Below are positions 27,172 to 36,170 of a DNA stretch of 64,000 bases, one piece after another. The position numbers and the translations under genes were made by a program. Source of the DNA: Halarcobacter sp. (GTDB taxonomy: Bacteria; Campylobacterota; Campylobacteria; Campylobacterales; Arcobacteraceae); NCBI RefSeq assembly GCF_963676935.1, contig NZ_OY781470.1, forward strand, positions 1,832,680-1,896,679. Reading direction: 5' to 3'. The notes beneath the pieces are model-generated. The model made no database searches, had not been told where the DNA came from, and saw nothing but the letters and a program-made list of their open reading frames with translations. Position 1 is the stretch's first letter, and every line of letters starts with the position of its first letter.

Positions 27172-27215
27172 TGTATATTTAAATTAACTTTAATTACAGA
27201 ATTAGTTATCATTCT

Positions 27216-27229
27216 TCAAGTATACTTGA
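27216..27229. promoter_or_regulatory. Perfect 14-bp palindrome upstream of oorD
   Basis: TCAAGTATACTTGA, exactly self-complementary, ending 43 bases before the oorD ATG. As DNA it could be an operator; as RNA it could form a 5-bp hairpin with a TATA loop in the leader. Confidence 0.45.
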
Positions 27230-27272
27230 GAATTTCTGCTCAACTATCAATCAAATTTTTTAAGGGGAAAAT

Positions 27273-27590
27273 ATGGCAATTATGGATGCTCCTGCAAACA
27301 CACCTGTTTGGGTAGATGAAAATAGATGTAAAGCATGTGATGTTTGTGTATCAGTATGTCCAGCTGGTGTTTTGGCTATGAGACCAGAACCTACTTCTAC
27401 ACTTGGTGCAATGGTACAAATAATAGCTCCGGAATCATGTATTGGCTGTAATGACTGTGAACTATCATGTCCTGATTTTGCAATATATGTTGCAGATAAA
27501 AAAGAGTTTAAATTTGCTAAGCTAACTGATGAAGCTAAACAAAGAGGCGAAGCAATCAAAAAAAACAATTATAGAGTGCTAAGTGCATAA
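27273..27590 (+). CDS. oorD: 2-oxoglutarate:acceptor oxidoreductase, delta (ferredoxin) subunit
   Basis: 105 residues with two [4Fe-4S] motifs, 'CKACDVCVSVCPAGVL' and 'CIGCNDCELSCPDFAI'. In OorDABC it relays electrons from 2-oxoglutarate decarboxylation. Ribosome site 'aagggg' 7 bases before the ATG. First gene of the four-gene operon, in the order known for Campylobacter and Helicobacter. Confidence 0.95.
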   Translation: MAIMDAPANTPVWVDENRCKACDVCVSVCPAGVLAMRPEPTSTLGAMVQIIAPESCIGCNDCELSCPDFAIYVADKKEFKFAKLTDEAKQRGEAIKKNNYRVLSA

Positions 27591-27599
27591 GGAGAAGTA

Positions 27600-28730
27600 A
27601 TGGCAAGAGAGATAATATCAACGGGTAATGATTTAGCTGCAATGGCAGCAGTAGATGCTGGATGTGAGTTTTTTGGCGGGTATCCAATTACTCCATCATC
27701 AGAAGTTATGCATACAATCTCTGATTTACTTCCAAAGTCAGGCGGTGCAGCAATTCAAATGGAAGATGAGATTGCAGGAATTTGTGCTGCATTAGGTGCA
27801 GCTATGTCAGGGAAAAGATCACTTACTGCTACATCAGGGCCAGGGATTTCATTAAAAGCAGAAAATATTGGTCTAGGATATATTGCAGAAGTTCCTTTAG
27901 TAATTATAAATGTAATGAGAGGTGGACCTTCAACAGGACTTCCAACTAGAGTTCAACAAGGTGATGTAAACCAAGCTAAAGCTCCTACACATGGTGACTA
28001 TAAATCAATCACAGTATGTGCTTCTACTTTAGAAGAGTGTTATACAGAAACTGTAAGAGCATTTAACCTTGCAGATAGATTTATGCAACCTGTATTTGTA
28101 CTTTTAGACGAAACAATAGGTCACATGTCAGGGAAAGCTGTATTACCTACTTTAGAAGAAGTTAAAGCTAATATAAAACCAAGAAGAGTATTTGAAGGGG
28201 ATCCAAAAGATTACAGACCTTATGATGTTCCAAAAGATGAAGCAGCAATATTAAATCCAATGTTTAAAGGTTATAGATATCACTATACAGGACTTCATCA
28301 TGACTTTAATGGACACCCAACAGAAGATGCAACTATGTGTCAAAATTTAATTGATAGATTATTCAATAAAGTTGAAGCACATGTTGATGAGATTGATTCT
28401 TATGAAGAGTATAAATTAGATGATGCAGAAATTATGATTATTGCTTATGGTTCAGTTGCACTATCAGCAAGAGAAGCGATCAATAGATTAAGGGAAGAAG
28501 GTACTAAAGTTGGGATGTTTAGACCAATAACTTTATGGCCAAGTCCAGAAAATAAAATAAAAGAGCTATGTGATAAAATTGATAAAACATTAGTTATTGA
28601 GCTTAATATGGGACAATATATTGATGAGATAGAAAGAGCTAGTGGAAGAAGAGATTTTGAGAAACTATTTAAAGCGAACGGTAGACCTATAGCTCCATTA
28701 GAAATCATTGAAAAAGTGAAAGGAATGTAA
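27600..28730 (+). CDS. oorA: 2-oxoglutarate:acceptor oxidoreductase, alpha subunit
   Basis: 376 residues. 'GCEFFGGYPITPSSEVM' and 'QMEDEIAGICAALGAAMSGKRSLTATSGPGISLKAE' are the pyrimidine-binding domain signatures of 2-oxoacid:ferredoxin oxidoreductases; a domain II transketolase C-like part follows (about 250-370). Replaces 2-oxoglutarate dehydrogenase in these organisms, making succinyl-CoA. Strong 'aaggagaa' site. Confidence 0.96.
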   Translation: MAREIISTGNDLAAMAAVDAGCEFFGGYPITPSSEVMHTISDLLPKSGGAAIQMEDEIAGICAALGAAMSGKRSLTATSGPGISLKAENIGLGYIAEVPLVIINVMRGGPSTGLPTRVQQGDVNQAKAPTHGDYKSITVCASTLEECYTETVRAFNLADRFMQPVFVLLDETIGHMSGKAVLPTLEEVKANIKPRRVFEGDPKDYRPYDVPKDEAAILNPMFKGYRYHYTGLHHDFNGHPTEDATMCQNLIDRLFNKVEAHVDEIDSYEEYKLDDAEIMIIAYGSVALSAREAINRLREEGTKVGMFRPITLWPSPENKIKELCDKIDKTLVIELNMGQYIDEIERASGRRDFEKLFKANGRPIAPLEIIEKVKGM

Positions 28731-28731
28731 G

Positions 28732-29565
28732 ATGGCATTTAATTATGATGAATATTTAAGAACAAATAAAATGCCAACACTATGGTGTTGGGGATGTGGT
28801 GATGGAGTTATCTTAAAAGCATTAATTAGAGCAATTGATAAATTAGGATGGAACATGGATGATGTTTGTGTTGTATCTGGAATTGGTTGTTCTGGAAGAT
28901 TTTCATCTTACATTAACTGTAACACTATTCATACAACTCATGGTAGAGCTGTTGCATATGCTACGGGTGTAAAGTTAGCAAATCCTGATAAACATGTTAT
29001 TTGTGTAACAGGAGATGGGGATGGATTAGCAATTGGTGGAAATCATACAATTCATGGTTGTAGAAGAAATATTGATATTAATCATATTGTTATTGATAAT
29101 TTTATTTATGGATTAACAAACTCACAAACTTCACCTACAACTCCTCAAGGGATGTGGACCGTTACTATGAAAAGAGGAAATATTGATCCAACATTTGATG
29201 CATGTAATTTGGCAATTGGAGCTGGTGCATCTTTTGTAGCAAGAGAAACTATGCTTGATCCTAAAAAACTAGAGAGAGTTTTTGTAAAAGGTTTAGAACA
29301 CAATGGATACTCTTTCTTTGATATTTTCTCAAACTGTCACGTTAATCTTGGAAGAAAAAATAAAATGAATTCTGCAATGGCAAATTTAGAATGGATCGAT
29401 TCAATTAGTATGGCAAAAACTAAATTTGATAAATTAGATGATGCTGAGAAAAATGGAATATTTCCAACTGGTATTCTTAAACAAAACACTGAAGCGAAAG
29501 AGTATACAGATATGTATGCTAAAGTTAAAGAAGCACACCAAAATAAAACTGCGGTAGAACTATAA
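28732..29565 (+). CDS. oorB: 2-oxoglutarate:acceptor oxidoreductase, beta subunit
   Basis: 277 residues. 'LWCWGCGDGVILKAL' and 'GIGCSGRFSSYINCNTIHTTHGRA' are typical; the thiamine diphosphate motif is 'VTGDGDGLAIGGNHTIHGCRRN', followed by 'VIDNFIYGLTNSQTSPTT'. Starts one base after oorA. Confidence 0.96.
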   Translation: MAFNYDEYLRTNKMPTLWCWGCGDGVILKALIRAIDKLGWNMDDVCVVSGIGCSGRFSSYINCNTIHTTHGRAVAYATGVKLANPDKHVICVTGDGDGLAIGGNHTIHGCRRNIDINHIVIDNFIYGLTNSQTSPTTPQGMWTVTMKRGNIDPTFDACNLAIGAGASFVARETMLDPKKLERVFVKGLEHNGYSFFDIFSNCHVNLGRKNKMNSAMANLEWIDSISMAKTKFDKLDDAEKNGIFPTGILKQNTEAKEYTDMYAKVKEAHQNKTAVEL

Positions 29566-29575
29566 GGAGAACACA

Positions 29576-30133
29576 ATGGCTAGAACATTAATGAGATTTA
29601 CAGGTGTTGGTGGACAAGGTGTACTTCTTGCAGGTGCAATCTTTGCAGCAGCAAAAATTAAAGCTGGTGGATATGGATTAAAAACTGCAACATATACTTC
29701 ACAAGTAAGAGGTGGAGCAACTGTTGTTGATATTACATTAGAAGATGATCCTATTTTATATCCTTATGCAAATGATGGAGAGATTGACTTTATGCTTTCA
29801 GTTGCACAAGTATCTTATGACCAGTTTAAATCAGGAGTTAAACCAGGAGGTACAATTGTTATTGAACCAAATCTTGTAACTCCAACCCAAGAGGATAAAG
29901 AAACTTGGAATATTTATGAAATTCCAATTATTACAATCGCAAAAGAAGAAGTAGGAAATGTTATTACTCAATCAGTTCTTGCATTATCAATTGCCAACTA
30001 TATGACCGGTCATACAGTTGATGATGAAATACTAAGAGAAGCAATGCTTTCAAAAGTACCTGAAAAGGTACATGATATAAACAATAAAGCTTTCGATTTA
30101 GGTATAAAATACGCTAAACAAGCAACTGCTTAA
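29576..30133 (+). CDS. oorC: 2-oxoglutarate:acceptor oxidoreductase, gamma subunit
   Basis: 185 residues. 'FTGVGGQGVLLAGAIFAAAKIKAGG', 'YTSQVRGGATVVDI' and the C-terminal 'VPEKVHDINNKAFDLG' are gamma-subunit blocks. Last gene of the operon, followed by a strong terminator. Confidence 0.96.
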   Translation: MARTLMRFTGVGGQGVLLAGAIFAAAKIKAGGYGLKTATYTSQVRGGATVVDITLEDDPILYPYANDGEIDFMLSVAQVSYDQFKSGVKPGGTIVIEPNLVTPTQEDKETWNIYEIPIITIAKEEVGNVITQSVLALSIANYMTGHTVDDEILREAMLSKVPEKVHDINNKAFDLGIKYAKQATA

Positions 30134-30138
30134 ATTAT

Positions 30139-30177
30139 AATAAGTCCTTTTTTAATTAAAGGGCTTATTTCTTTTTT
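30139..30177 (+). terminator. Rho-independent terminator of oorDABC
   Basis: 12-bp stem with one G-U pair (30139-30150 with 30158-30169), a 7-base AT loop and a T-rich tail, six bases after the oorC stop. The best intrinsic terminator in the window. Confidence 0.85.
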
Positions 30178-30187
30178 ATATAAAATA

Positions 30188-30213
30188 ACTTTAGAAACTT
30201 TAGAAACTTTAAG
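30188..30213. repeat. Three tandem 9-bp repeats upstream of the binding-protein gene
   Basis: ACTTTAGAA at 30188 and 30197 exactly, then ACTTTAAG from 30206. They lie 44-69 bases before the lipoprotein start, where a direct-repeat-binding regulator could act. Could also be chance in AT-rich DNA. Confidence 0.4.
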
Positions 30214-30256
30214 TTTAATACTAATAAAATGTACTTCTATAATATAAGGATTTTTT

Positions 30257-31708
30257 ATGAAAAACTTAAAACTTATATTTTCAATTTTAATAATACTTAC
30301 TATTATTGGGTGTAAAGAAAAAGACAACTATACCTATGATGAAATAATAATATTAACTCCAAACTTTGATAAACAAATAACTTCACCTATAAAGAAAGAA
30401 GCATTAGAATACCAGAAAAATCATAATTTATTTATAAATATTGTTTCTCCTAGTTGGGAAGATATGCCAAAAAAAATATCTGAATCACTAAACGATGAAA
30501 ACATAAATTATGATATTTTTGTATTATTTTCTTCTTGGGCTGGTTCCTTACTATCAAAAAATGATGCTGCTGAAATTCCAGATGAAATTAAAGAAAAAAT
30601 TGATTGGGATGATATTTTACCTATTTATAAAAATAATATTTTAAAATGGAATAAAAAATACTTTTTTTTACCCTATGATGGTGATTGTATAATACTATAT
30701 TATAGAAAAGATATATTTGAAAATCCTAAATATCAAAAAGAGTTTAAAACAAGATATAAATATGAACTGTCTCCTCCAAAAACCTGGAAACAATATAAAG
30801 ATATTGCTGAGTTTTTCAATGGTTGGGATTGGGATAACGATGGTAAAATTGAATATGGTTTTGCTGAAAGTAGAATTAAAGGATATGGTACAACTTTTCA
30901 ATTTTTAACTAAAGCAGCTGCATACACCAAATATCCAGATAACAATTACTTCTACTTTGATGAAAATATGAAACCTTTAATAAATAATGAAGGTTTTATA
31001 AATGCATTAGAAGACTTTGTAGAGATAATGAAATTTGCTCCACCTAATATAAAAAACTACTCTCCAGCAGAAGTTAGAATGAGTTTTATAACAGGTGAAG
31101 TGGCTATGGCATTAGACTGGGCAGATATAGGAACAATGGCTAATAATGCAAAAGAATCAATAGTAAAAGGTAAAATTGCTTATGCGAAACTTCCTGGTAG
31201 TAATAAAACTTTTAATAATAAAACTAATAAATGGGAATATTTCTATAATGCACCCTCTTCAATAAATGGAAACTGGGTTATTGTAGTAAATAAAAATTCA
31301 GAGAATCTAAAAAAAGCTTTTGATTTTGCTGCACATATGACATCAAAAGATATTACAAAAAAATATGTGACAAAAGGTGAATCAGGAATTAATCCTTCAA
31401 GATATTCACATCTTAATAAGGACAATTTAGAAGATTGGATAAATGATGGCTTTTCAAAAAATGAAGCAAAAGCTTATTTAGATGTAATTTTAGAATCACT
31501 TGAGAATAAAAATGTGATTAGTGACTTAAAAATACCCCAAAGTTCTGAATATTATAAAGTATTTGAAAACTATTTAAACTTAGTTGTCAAAGGAGAGCTA
31601 ACTCCTAAAGAGGCTTTAAACTCAATTGCAAAAAGATGGAACCAAATAACCAATACTTATGGGTTGGAGAAACAAAAAAGATTTTATAAGGAAACAATTA
31701 ATGAGTGA
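30257..31708 (+). CDS. Solute-binding lipoprotein (ABC family 1 type), probable sensor partner
   Basis: 483 residues. Signal with lipobox 'LTIIGCKEKD' (C19). The body has the family 1 extracellular solute-binding (sugar-type) plan, including 'FLPYDGDCIILYYRKDIF', 'FITGEVAMALDWADIGTM' and 'HMTSKDITKKYVTKGESGINPSRYSHL'. A calcium-loop-like 'DWDNDGKIEYGF' sits at about residues 193-204. No permease or ATPase gene is adjacent; instead the gene overlaps a membrane histidine kinase by 8 bases. This suggests the protein presents ligand to the kinase rather than to a transporter (inference). Confidence 0.87.
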   Translation: MKNLKLIFSILIILTIIGCKEKDNYTYDEIIILTPNFDKQITSPIKKEALEYQKNHNLFINIVSPSWEDMPKKISESLNDENINYDIFVLFSSWAGSLLSKNDAAEIPDEIKEKIDWDDILPIYKNNILKWNKKYFFLPYDGDCIILYYRKDIFENPKYQKEFKTRYKYELSPPKTWKQYKDIAEFFNGWDWDNDGKIEYGFAESRIKGYGTTFQFLTKAAAYTKYPDNNYFYFDENMKPLINNEGFINALEDFVEIMKFAPPNIKNYSPAEVRMSFITGEVAMALDWADIGTMANNAKESIVKGKIAYAKLPGSNKTFNNKTNKWEYFYNAPSSINGNWVIVVNKNSENLKKAFDFAAHMTSKDITKKYVTKGESGINPSRYSHLNKDNLEDWINDGFSKNEAKAYLDVILESLENKNVISDLKIPQSSEYYKVFENYLNLVVKGELTPKEALNSIAKRWNQITNTYGLEKQKRFYKETINE

Positions 31709-33572
31709 TTTTAAGATTAAAGAGATAACCTTTTATAGTTTCTTATATTTAATAATTGGTTTATTAATCACTAGTGTCATTTTATATTTTTCACTAACAA
31801 AAATAAGAAATTTAAATGAACAATTATCAAAATTAACATTATTACAAAATAGTTTTCTTAAAATGAAAGTCAATAGTGAAAATTTACTTATAACTACTGA
31901 TATTACAAATAATAAACAAATCTGGTTAGAATCAGTATATAATTTCAATAATGACTTAAAAAGATACAGTTTTTTAAATAAACATAAAATTGAAAGACTA
32001 TGGTACCCAACAATTAAAGAGATAAATGAGATTAAAGATATATTATCAAACCAACTATTATCAACATATAACTTACAAGGGAAACCTATCTTAACTCTAA
32101 AAGGTGAACTTTTTATTTCAGAAAATGAAACTGAAAAATTTAATATTATAAATCAGTTAATTAAAAAAATTATATTTTTGACACAATATGAAAATCTTAT
32201 CTTTAAAGAATTTAAAAGAGTTGAAAAAAATGAAAAAAAATATATTGATGAACAAATTAAATCAACTTTGTACTATAGTTTGTTTTTTATAATATTTACA
32301 ATACTTAGTATTTTAGGAGTTATAGGAATATTAAATAAAAAGATAAATAGAATTGAGATAGAACTACTAAAATCCCAAAATAATTTAGAAAAAAATATAT
32401 TAGAGATAAAAGAGTCAAAATTATTATTGCAAAAAATTATAGATTCTGTTCCAGCAGCTATATTTTGGAAAGATACAAAAAATAGATACTTAGGAGTTAA
32501 TAAATATATTCTAAATAATGCAGGGTTAAATACTCCATCAGATATGATAGGTAAAACTGATTATGAAATGCCTTGGGAAAAAGAACAAGCAAAAAATTTT
32601 ATAGATGATGATAATAAAATTATGAAAGAAGGAAAAGAAAAATTACAAATTGAAGAAAAACTTACACAAAAAGATGGAAATACAATTAATGTAATTACTT
32701 CAAAAGTACCACTAAGAAATAGTAAAAATGAAGTTATTGGTGTACTTGGAATATTTATGGATATAACAGAAAAAATAAATTTAGAAGATTCATTAAATAG
32801 AAAAGATAAACTACTTACACAACAATCAAAAATGGCCTCATTAGGTGAGATGTTAGAAAACATAGCTCACCAATGGAGACAACCTTTATCTTTAATCCTA
32901 AGTACCTCAACAGGTATAAAAATAAAAAAAGAGTATAACCAACTAAATGATGAATTCTTAACAGTCTCTATTGAAAATATAATACACTCTGTTGAACATC
33001 TAAATCAAACAATCAATGATTTTAGAGATTATTTGAAACCTGATAAAAAACAAAGATATTTTAATATTGAAAAAGTTATTGATAAAGCTTTAATTCTCTT
33101 ACAATCAAGAATAAAAAATAACTTACTTGAAATAGATAAAAATATGGGTTGCATAGATGCTTATGGTTATAAAAATGAATTTGTTCAAGTATTAATGAAT
33201 ATTATTAATAATTCAATTGATGAACTAGAAAAAAAAGATATTAAAGATAAAATTATTAGAATAGAAACAAAAGAATTAGAAAAATGTGAGACACTTGTAA
33301 GTGATGATGTTTGTAAATATAAGTGTGCCCAAATAAAAATTTCTGACAATGCTGGAGGTATAGCTCAAGATATAATAAATGATATATTTAACATATACTT
33401 TACAACAAAAGGGGAAAAGGGAACGGGGATAGGTTTATATATGTCAAAAGAGATGATCGAAGAGCATATGAATGGTTCAATAAAAGTATCAAATGAAAAG
33501 ATAAATTACAAAGGTAAAATTTATAATGGAGCTACTTTCACAATAACTATCCCCTCACAAAAATATGATTAA
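31701..33572 (+). CDS. PAS-domain sensor histidine kinase
   Basis: 623 residues from the ATG at 31701, chosen because 'aaggaaa' lies 7 bases upstream; a start 14 codons earlier has no such site. Membrane helix at about 10-32, extracytoplasmic helical region to about 188, second helix at about 190-212, short coiled coil, PAS domain (about 240-360, 'DSVPAAIFWKDTKNRYLGVN'), then the phosphoacceptor 'MLENIAHQWRQPLSLIL' (H390) and an ATPase with 'NIINNSIDEL', 'ISDNAGGI' and 'GTGIGLYMSKEMI'. The HQWRQPL form is typical of Campylobacterota kinases. No regulator gene adjoins; overlaps the binding-protein gene by 8 bases. Confidence 0.92.
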   Translation: MSDFKIKEITFYSFLYLIIGLLITSVILYFSLTKIRNLNEQLSKLTLLQNSFLKMKVNSENLLITTDITNNKQIWLESVYNFNNDLKRYSFLNKHKIERLWYPTIKEINEIKDILSNQLLSTYNLQGKPILTLKGELFISENETEKFNIINQLIKKIIFLTQYENLIFKEFKRVEKNEKKYIDEQIKSTLYYSLFFIIFTILSILGVIGILNKKINRIEIELLKSQNNLEKNILEIKESKLLLQKIIDSVPAAIFWKDTKNRYLGVNKYILNNAGLNTPSDMIGKTDYEMPWEKEQAKNFIDDDNKIMKEGKEKLQIEEKLTQKDGNTINVITSKVPLRNSKNEVIGVLGIFMDITEKINLEDSLNRKDKLLTQQSKMASLGEMLENIAHQWRQPLSLILSTSTGIKIKKEYNQLNDEFLTVSIENIIHSVEHLNQTINDFRDYLKPDKKQRYFNIEKVIDKALILLQSRIKNNLLEIDKNMGCIDAYGYKNEFVQVLMNIINNSIDELEKKDIKDKIIRIETKELEKCETLVSDDVCKYKCAQIKISDNAGGIAQDIINDIFNIYFTTKGEKGTGIGLYMSKEMIEEHMNGSIKVSNEKINYKGKIYNGATFTITIPSQKYD

Positions 33573-33574
33573 TC

Positions 33575-34114
33575 CTATTTTATATAAACTATATAATTGT
33601 TTATTTTATCTTCTAATCTTTTAGATAAAAACAAATTACAATTTTTTAAACACGATAATATAAACTTTGATTCTTTATGATAATTAAGAATTTTTAAACT
33701 ATCCCATGATTTTGGTGGCTTTTGTAAATTTACTATTCTATCTGCAAGTTTTACCATTTGAATCTCATATGGTTGAGTTAACAATCTATTAATACTCTCT
33801 GCCATTTGATCTTTTTTTGAAAGAGTAGAATCTTTTGTTAAAGCTTCTACACCTTCTGCAATCTCGGCAGAAAACTCTGTATATAAATCATCATAAGTAA
33901 TCTCTGTATCTTCAATAGTATCGTGAAGTAATGCTACACTAATAGCTATGTCACTCTTTTTAACTTCAAGTTTTGATTCCTCGCATGCATGCATTACTTC
34001 CATTGCCACTGATGTTAAATGAGTAATATAAGGTAATTCATTTGTAGTTTTCTGCTCACCATGAGCTTTTGCTGCAAAGTTTAATGCTTTTTGATATTTG
34101 TCTTGAGTAAACAT
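33575..34114 (-). CDS. Small HD-domain protein, alarmone-hydrolase-like
   Basis: 179 residues, HD domain only. Metal-binding positions match the hydrolase half of Rel/SpoT proteins: H32 ('PYITHLTSVA'), H64-D65 ('ALLHDTIEDT'), E68-D69 and D125 ('VKLADRIVNLQ'). There is no synthetase, TGS or ACT domain, so it resembles a small alarmone hydrolase (MESH1/SAH type) that could remove the 3'-pyrophosphate of (p)ppGpp. It is the last gene of the rpe-trpF-dnaQ operon, sharing one base with dnaQ. Activity not proven. Confidence 0.82.
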   Translation of the reverse strand: MFTQDKYQKALNFAAKAHGEQKTTNELPYITHLTSVAMEVMHACEESKLEVKKSDIAISVALLHDTIEDTEITYDDLYTEFSAEIAEGVEALTKDSTLSKKDQMAESINRLLTQPYEIQMVKLADRIVNLQKPPKSWDSLKILNYHKESKFILSCLKNCNLFLSKRLEDKINNYIVYIK

Positions 34115-34953
34115 TATTTTTCTTCCTTTTCTTCTATCTCTTTTTTAGGTTTTATTTGAACTTTAGGTACTAAAGGAATTGCATTTTTAGAAAAATCTAT
34201 TAAATTTTCTACTGTTTTAACATTTTCATTTAAATGCTTAATAGATTCTTCTAAAATATATGTTGTACTTAAAGCATCACTGTAAGCTCTATGATGATTA
34301 TCTATATTGATTTGTAAAAGTTCTTTTAAAAAACTAAGACCATACCTTTGGGCTTTAATTGTTCTTCTTGCCAAGTCTATTGTACAAAGCTTTCTATTTT
34401 CAAGCACTCCTAAATCATATTTATTAAAAGAGTTTGAGATGAAATTATAATCAAACTTAATATCATGTGCAACAAAAACATCATCCTCTAAAAATAGTTT
34501 AAACTCTTTTAAAACTCTTTTTAAATCAGGTGCAGATTCTAACATTTCAGGTGTTATATTTGTAACTTCTTGAATATATACTGGAATATCTTTCGCATAA
34601 ACTAAAGATTCAAACTTGTCAATGATTTGACCACCTTTATATTTAACTGCTCCTATTTCAATTATTTGATGTCCTTTACTAACATGTGAACCATTTGTTT
34701 CGATATCAACAATACAAAAAGTTTGTTCAGATATTAAGTTTTTTGCAGTTTTTAAAATAACTTTATCATTTTCAATTTCAAGAGGTAAACCATTTGTTAA
34801 AAGTAGTTCAAATTCTAATTCTGCAGAATCAAAAAACCTCTCTTTATTTTTTGTTAACTCTATAAGAAAGTCATCAAAAGGTATAGAGTGTTTTTTTAAC
34901 TTTTCTACTAGTTTTGCTGAAAAATGATTTGTCTTTTTATAATTCATTGGCAA
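34114..34953 (-). CDS. dnaQ: DnaQ-like 3'-5' exonuclease
   Basis: 279 residues. DEDDh exonuclease domain at about 75-235: 'FCIVDIETNGSHVSKGHQIIEIGAV' (D, E), 'FVAHDIKFDYNFI' (D) and 'DNHHRAYSDALSTTYIL' (H, D). An N-terminal part of about 70 residues and a short lysine/glutamate tail flank it. Probably the proofreading epsilon subunit; an rpe-dnaQ pair is also found in C. jejuni, though trpF separates them here. Overlaps trpF by 17 bases. Confidence 0.85.
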   Translation of the reverse strand: MPMNYKKTNHFSAKLVEKLKKHSIPFDDFLIELTKNKERFFDSAELEFELLLTNGLPLEIENDKVILKTAKNLISEQTFCIVDIETNGSHVSKGHQIIEIGAVKYKGGQIIDKFESLVYAKDIPVYIQEVTNITPEMLESAPDLKRVLKEFKLFLEDDVFVAHDIKFDYNFISNSFNKYDLGVLENRKLCTIDLARRTIKAQRYGLSFLKELLQINIDNHHRAYSDALSTTYILEESIKHLNENVKTVENLIDFSKNAIPLVPKVQIKPKKEIEEKEEK

Positions 34954-35527
34954 CTTTTACAAAATTAAACATTTTTTGTCTATCTTTTTTCCCTTTTTTT
35001 ATCTCTACAGCTGAACTTACATCCACGCCATAAAAATTATAAGGTTTTAACTCTTTTAGATTCTCTTCACTTAAACCACCAGCTAAAATAAAAGTAGAAC
35101 AATCTACATTTTCAAACCATTCTAAAGCAACACGTTTACCTGAACCACCAAAACTTTCAACAAAAGCATCAATTAAAACATATGAGTTTTCATTATTTAT
35201 AATATCTTCTTTAGACTTTGCTCTTACAACTTTTATATATTTATAAGCAAGTTTTGAAAAATCTGTGTAATTATTATCATCAATTATTTGAGCCAATTGC
35301 ATTTTTGATTCGAAACAAATATTATTAATAGTTTTAAAATCTTCATTTACAAAAAGTCCAACAGTTTGAACAAAAGGGGGTAAAGCATCAACTATTTTTT
35401 TTGCTTCTAAAGGTTTAATATATCTAGCACTTTTTTCATAAAAGACAAAACCTAATGCATCTACTCCTGCTGCTATAGCATCTAAAGCATCATTTATATT
35501 TGTTATTCCACAAATTTTTGTTCTCAT
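34937..35527 (-). CDS. trpF: Phosphoribosylanthranilate isomerase
   Basis: 196 residues. Opens with 'KICGITNINDALDAIAAGVD' (catalytic cysteine), then 'ALGFVFYEKSARYI' and 'LAGGLSEENLKELKPYNFYGVDVSSAVE' (catalytic aspartate and phosphate site). Tryptophan synthesis; detached from trpC. Follows rpe by one base. Confidence 0.95.
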   Translation of the reverse strand: MRTKICGITNINDALDAIAAGVDALGFVFYEKSARYIKPLEAKKIVDALPPFVQTVGLFVNEDFKTINNICFESKMQLAQIIDDNNYTDFSKLAYKYIKVVRAKSKEDIINNENSYVLIDAFVESFGGSGKRVALEWFENVDCSTFILAGGLSEENLKELKPYNFYGVDVSSAVEIKKGKKDRQKMFNFVKVANEL

Positions 35528-35528
35528 A

Positions 35529-36170
35529 TTATACCTGTAGAGATTTTATTGCTTTATTATAATCTTCATTTCCAAATACATAAGAACCTGCAACAACTAC
35601 ATCAACTCCAGCTTCTTTAAGTTCATGTATATTTTTATCATTTACTCCACCATCTACTTCAATTAGACATGCTGGATTTCTCTTTTTAATTAACTCTTTT
35701 AATTTTCTTGTTTTTTCAACCACAGTAGAAATAAATTTTTGTCCACCAAATCCTGGATTTACTGACATTAATAAAACCATATCTAAATCCTCAAGCAAAT
35801 ATTCAATGCTTTCTGGTGTAGAGTGTGGGTTTAAAACAATTGCAGGTTTAATTCCATAACTTCTAATTTTTTGGATTAATCTGTGAGGGTGTTTTTCACT
35901 TTCAATATGAAATGAGATATACTCAGGCTTTAAAGGAGCAAAAAGCTCAACAAAAAATGTATTATTTTCAACCATTAAATGTACATCAAGAGGTTTTGTT
36001 GCAATTTTTGCAACAGGATTTACAACAACTGGTCCTAAAGTCATATTAGGAACAAAATGTCCATCCATAACATCAACATGAATTAGATCACAACCACCAT
36101 CACAAATAGCTGTTATCTCTTCATTTAATTTTCCAAAATCTGCTGATAATATTGAGGGTGCTACTAGCAT
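35529..36170 (-). CDS. rpe: Ribulose-phosphate 3-epimerase
   Basis: 213 residues. 'APSILSADFGKLNEEI', 'IHVDVMDGHFVPNMTLGP' and 'SVNPGFGGQKFI' are the standard Rpe motifs, and 'IEVDGGVNDKNI' carries the second catalytic aspartate. Pentose phosphate pathway. First gene of the minus-strand operon rpe-trpF-dnaQ-HD. Confidence 0.97.
   Translation of the reverse strand: MLVAPSILSADFGKLNEEITAICDGGCDLIHVDVMDGHFVPNMTLGPVVVNPVAKIATKPLDVHLMVENNTFFVELFAPLKPEYISFHIESEKHPHRLIQKIRSYGIKPAIVLNPHSTPESIEYLLEDLDMVLLMSVNPGFGGQKFISTVVEKTRKLKELIKKRNPACLIEVDGGVNDKNIHELKEAGVDVVVAGSYVFGNEDYNKAIKSLQV

Noticed and set aside
26985-27272. Possible small RNA or extra gene in the 288-base gap before oorD
   Set aside because: No open frame with a ribosome site and no stable structure beyond the 14-base palindrome; best read as promoter and leader.
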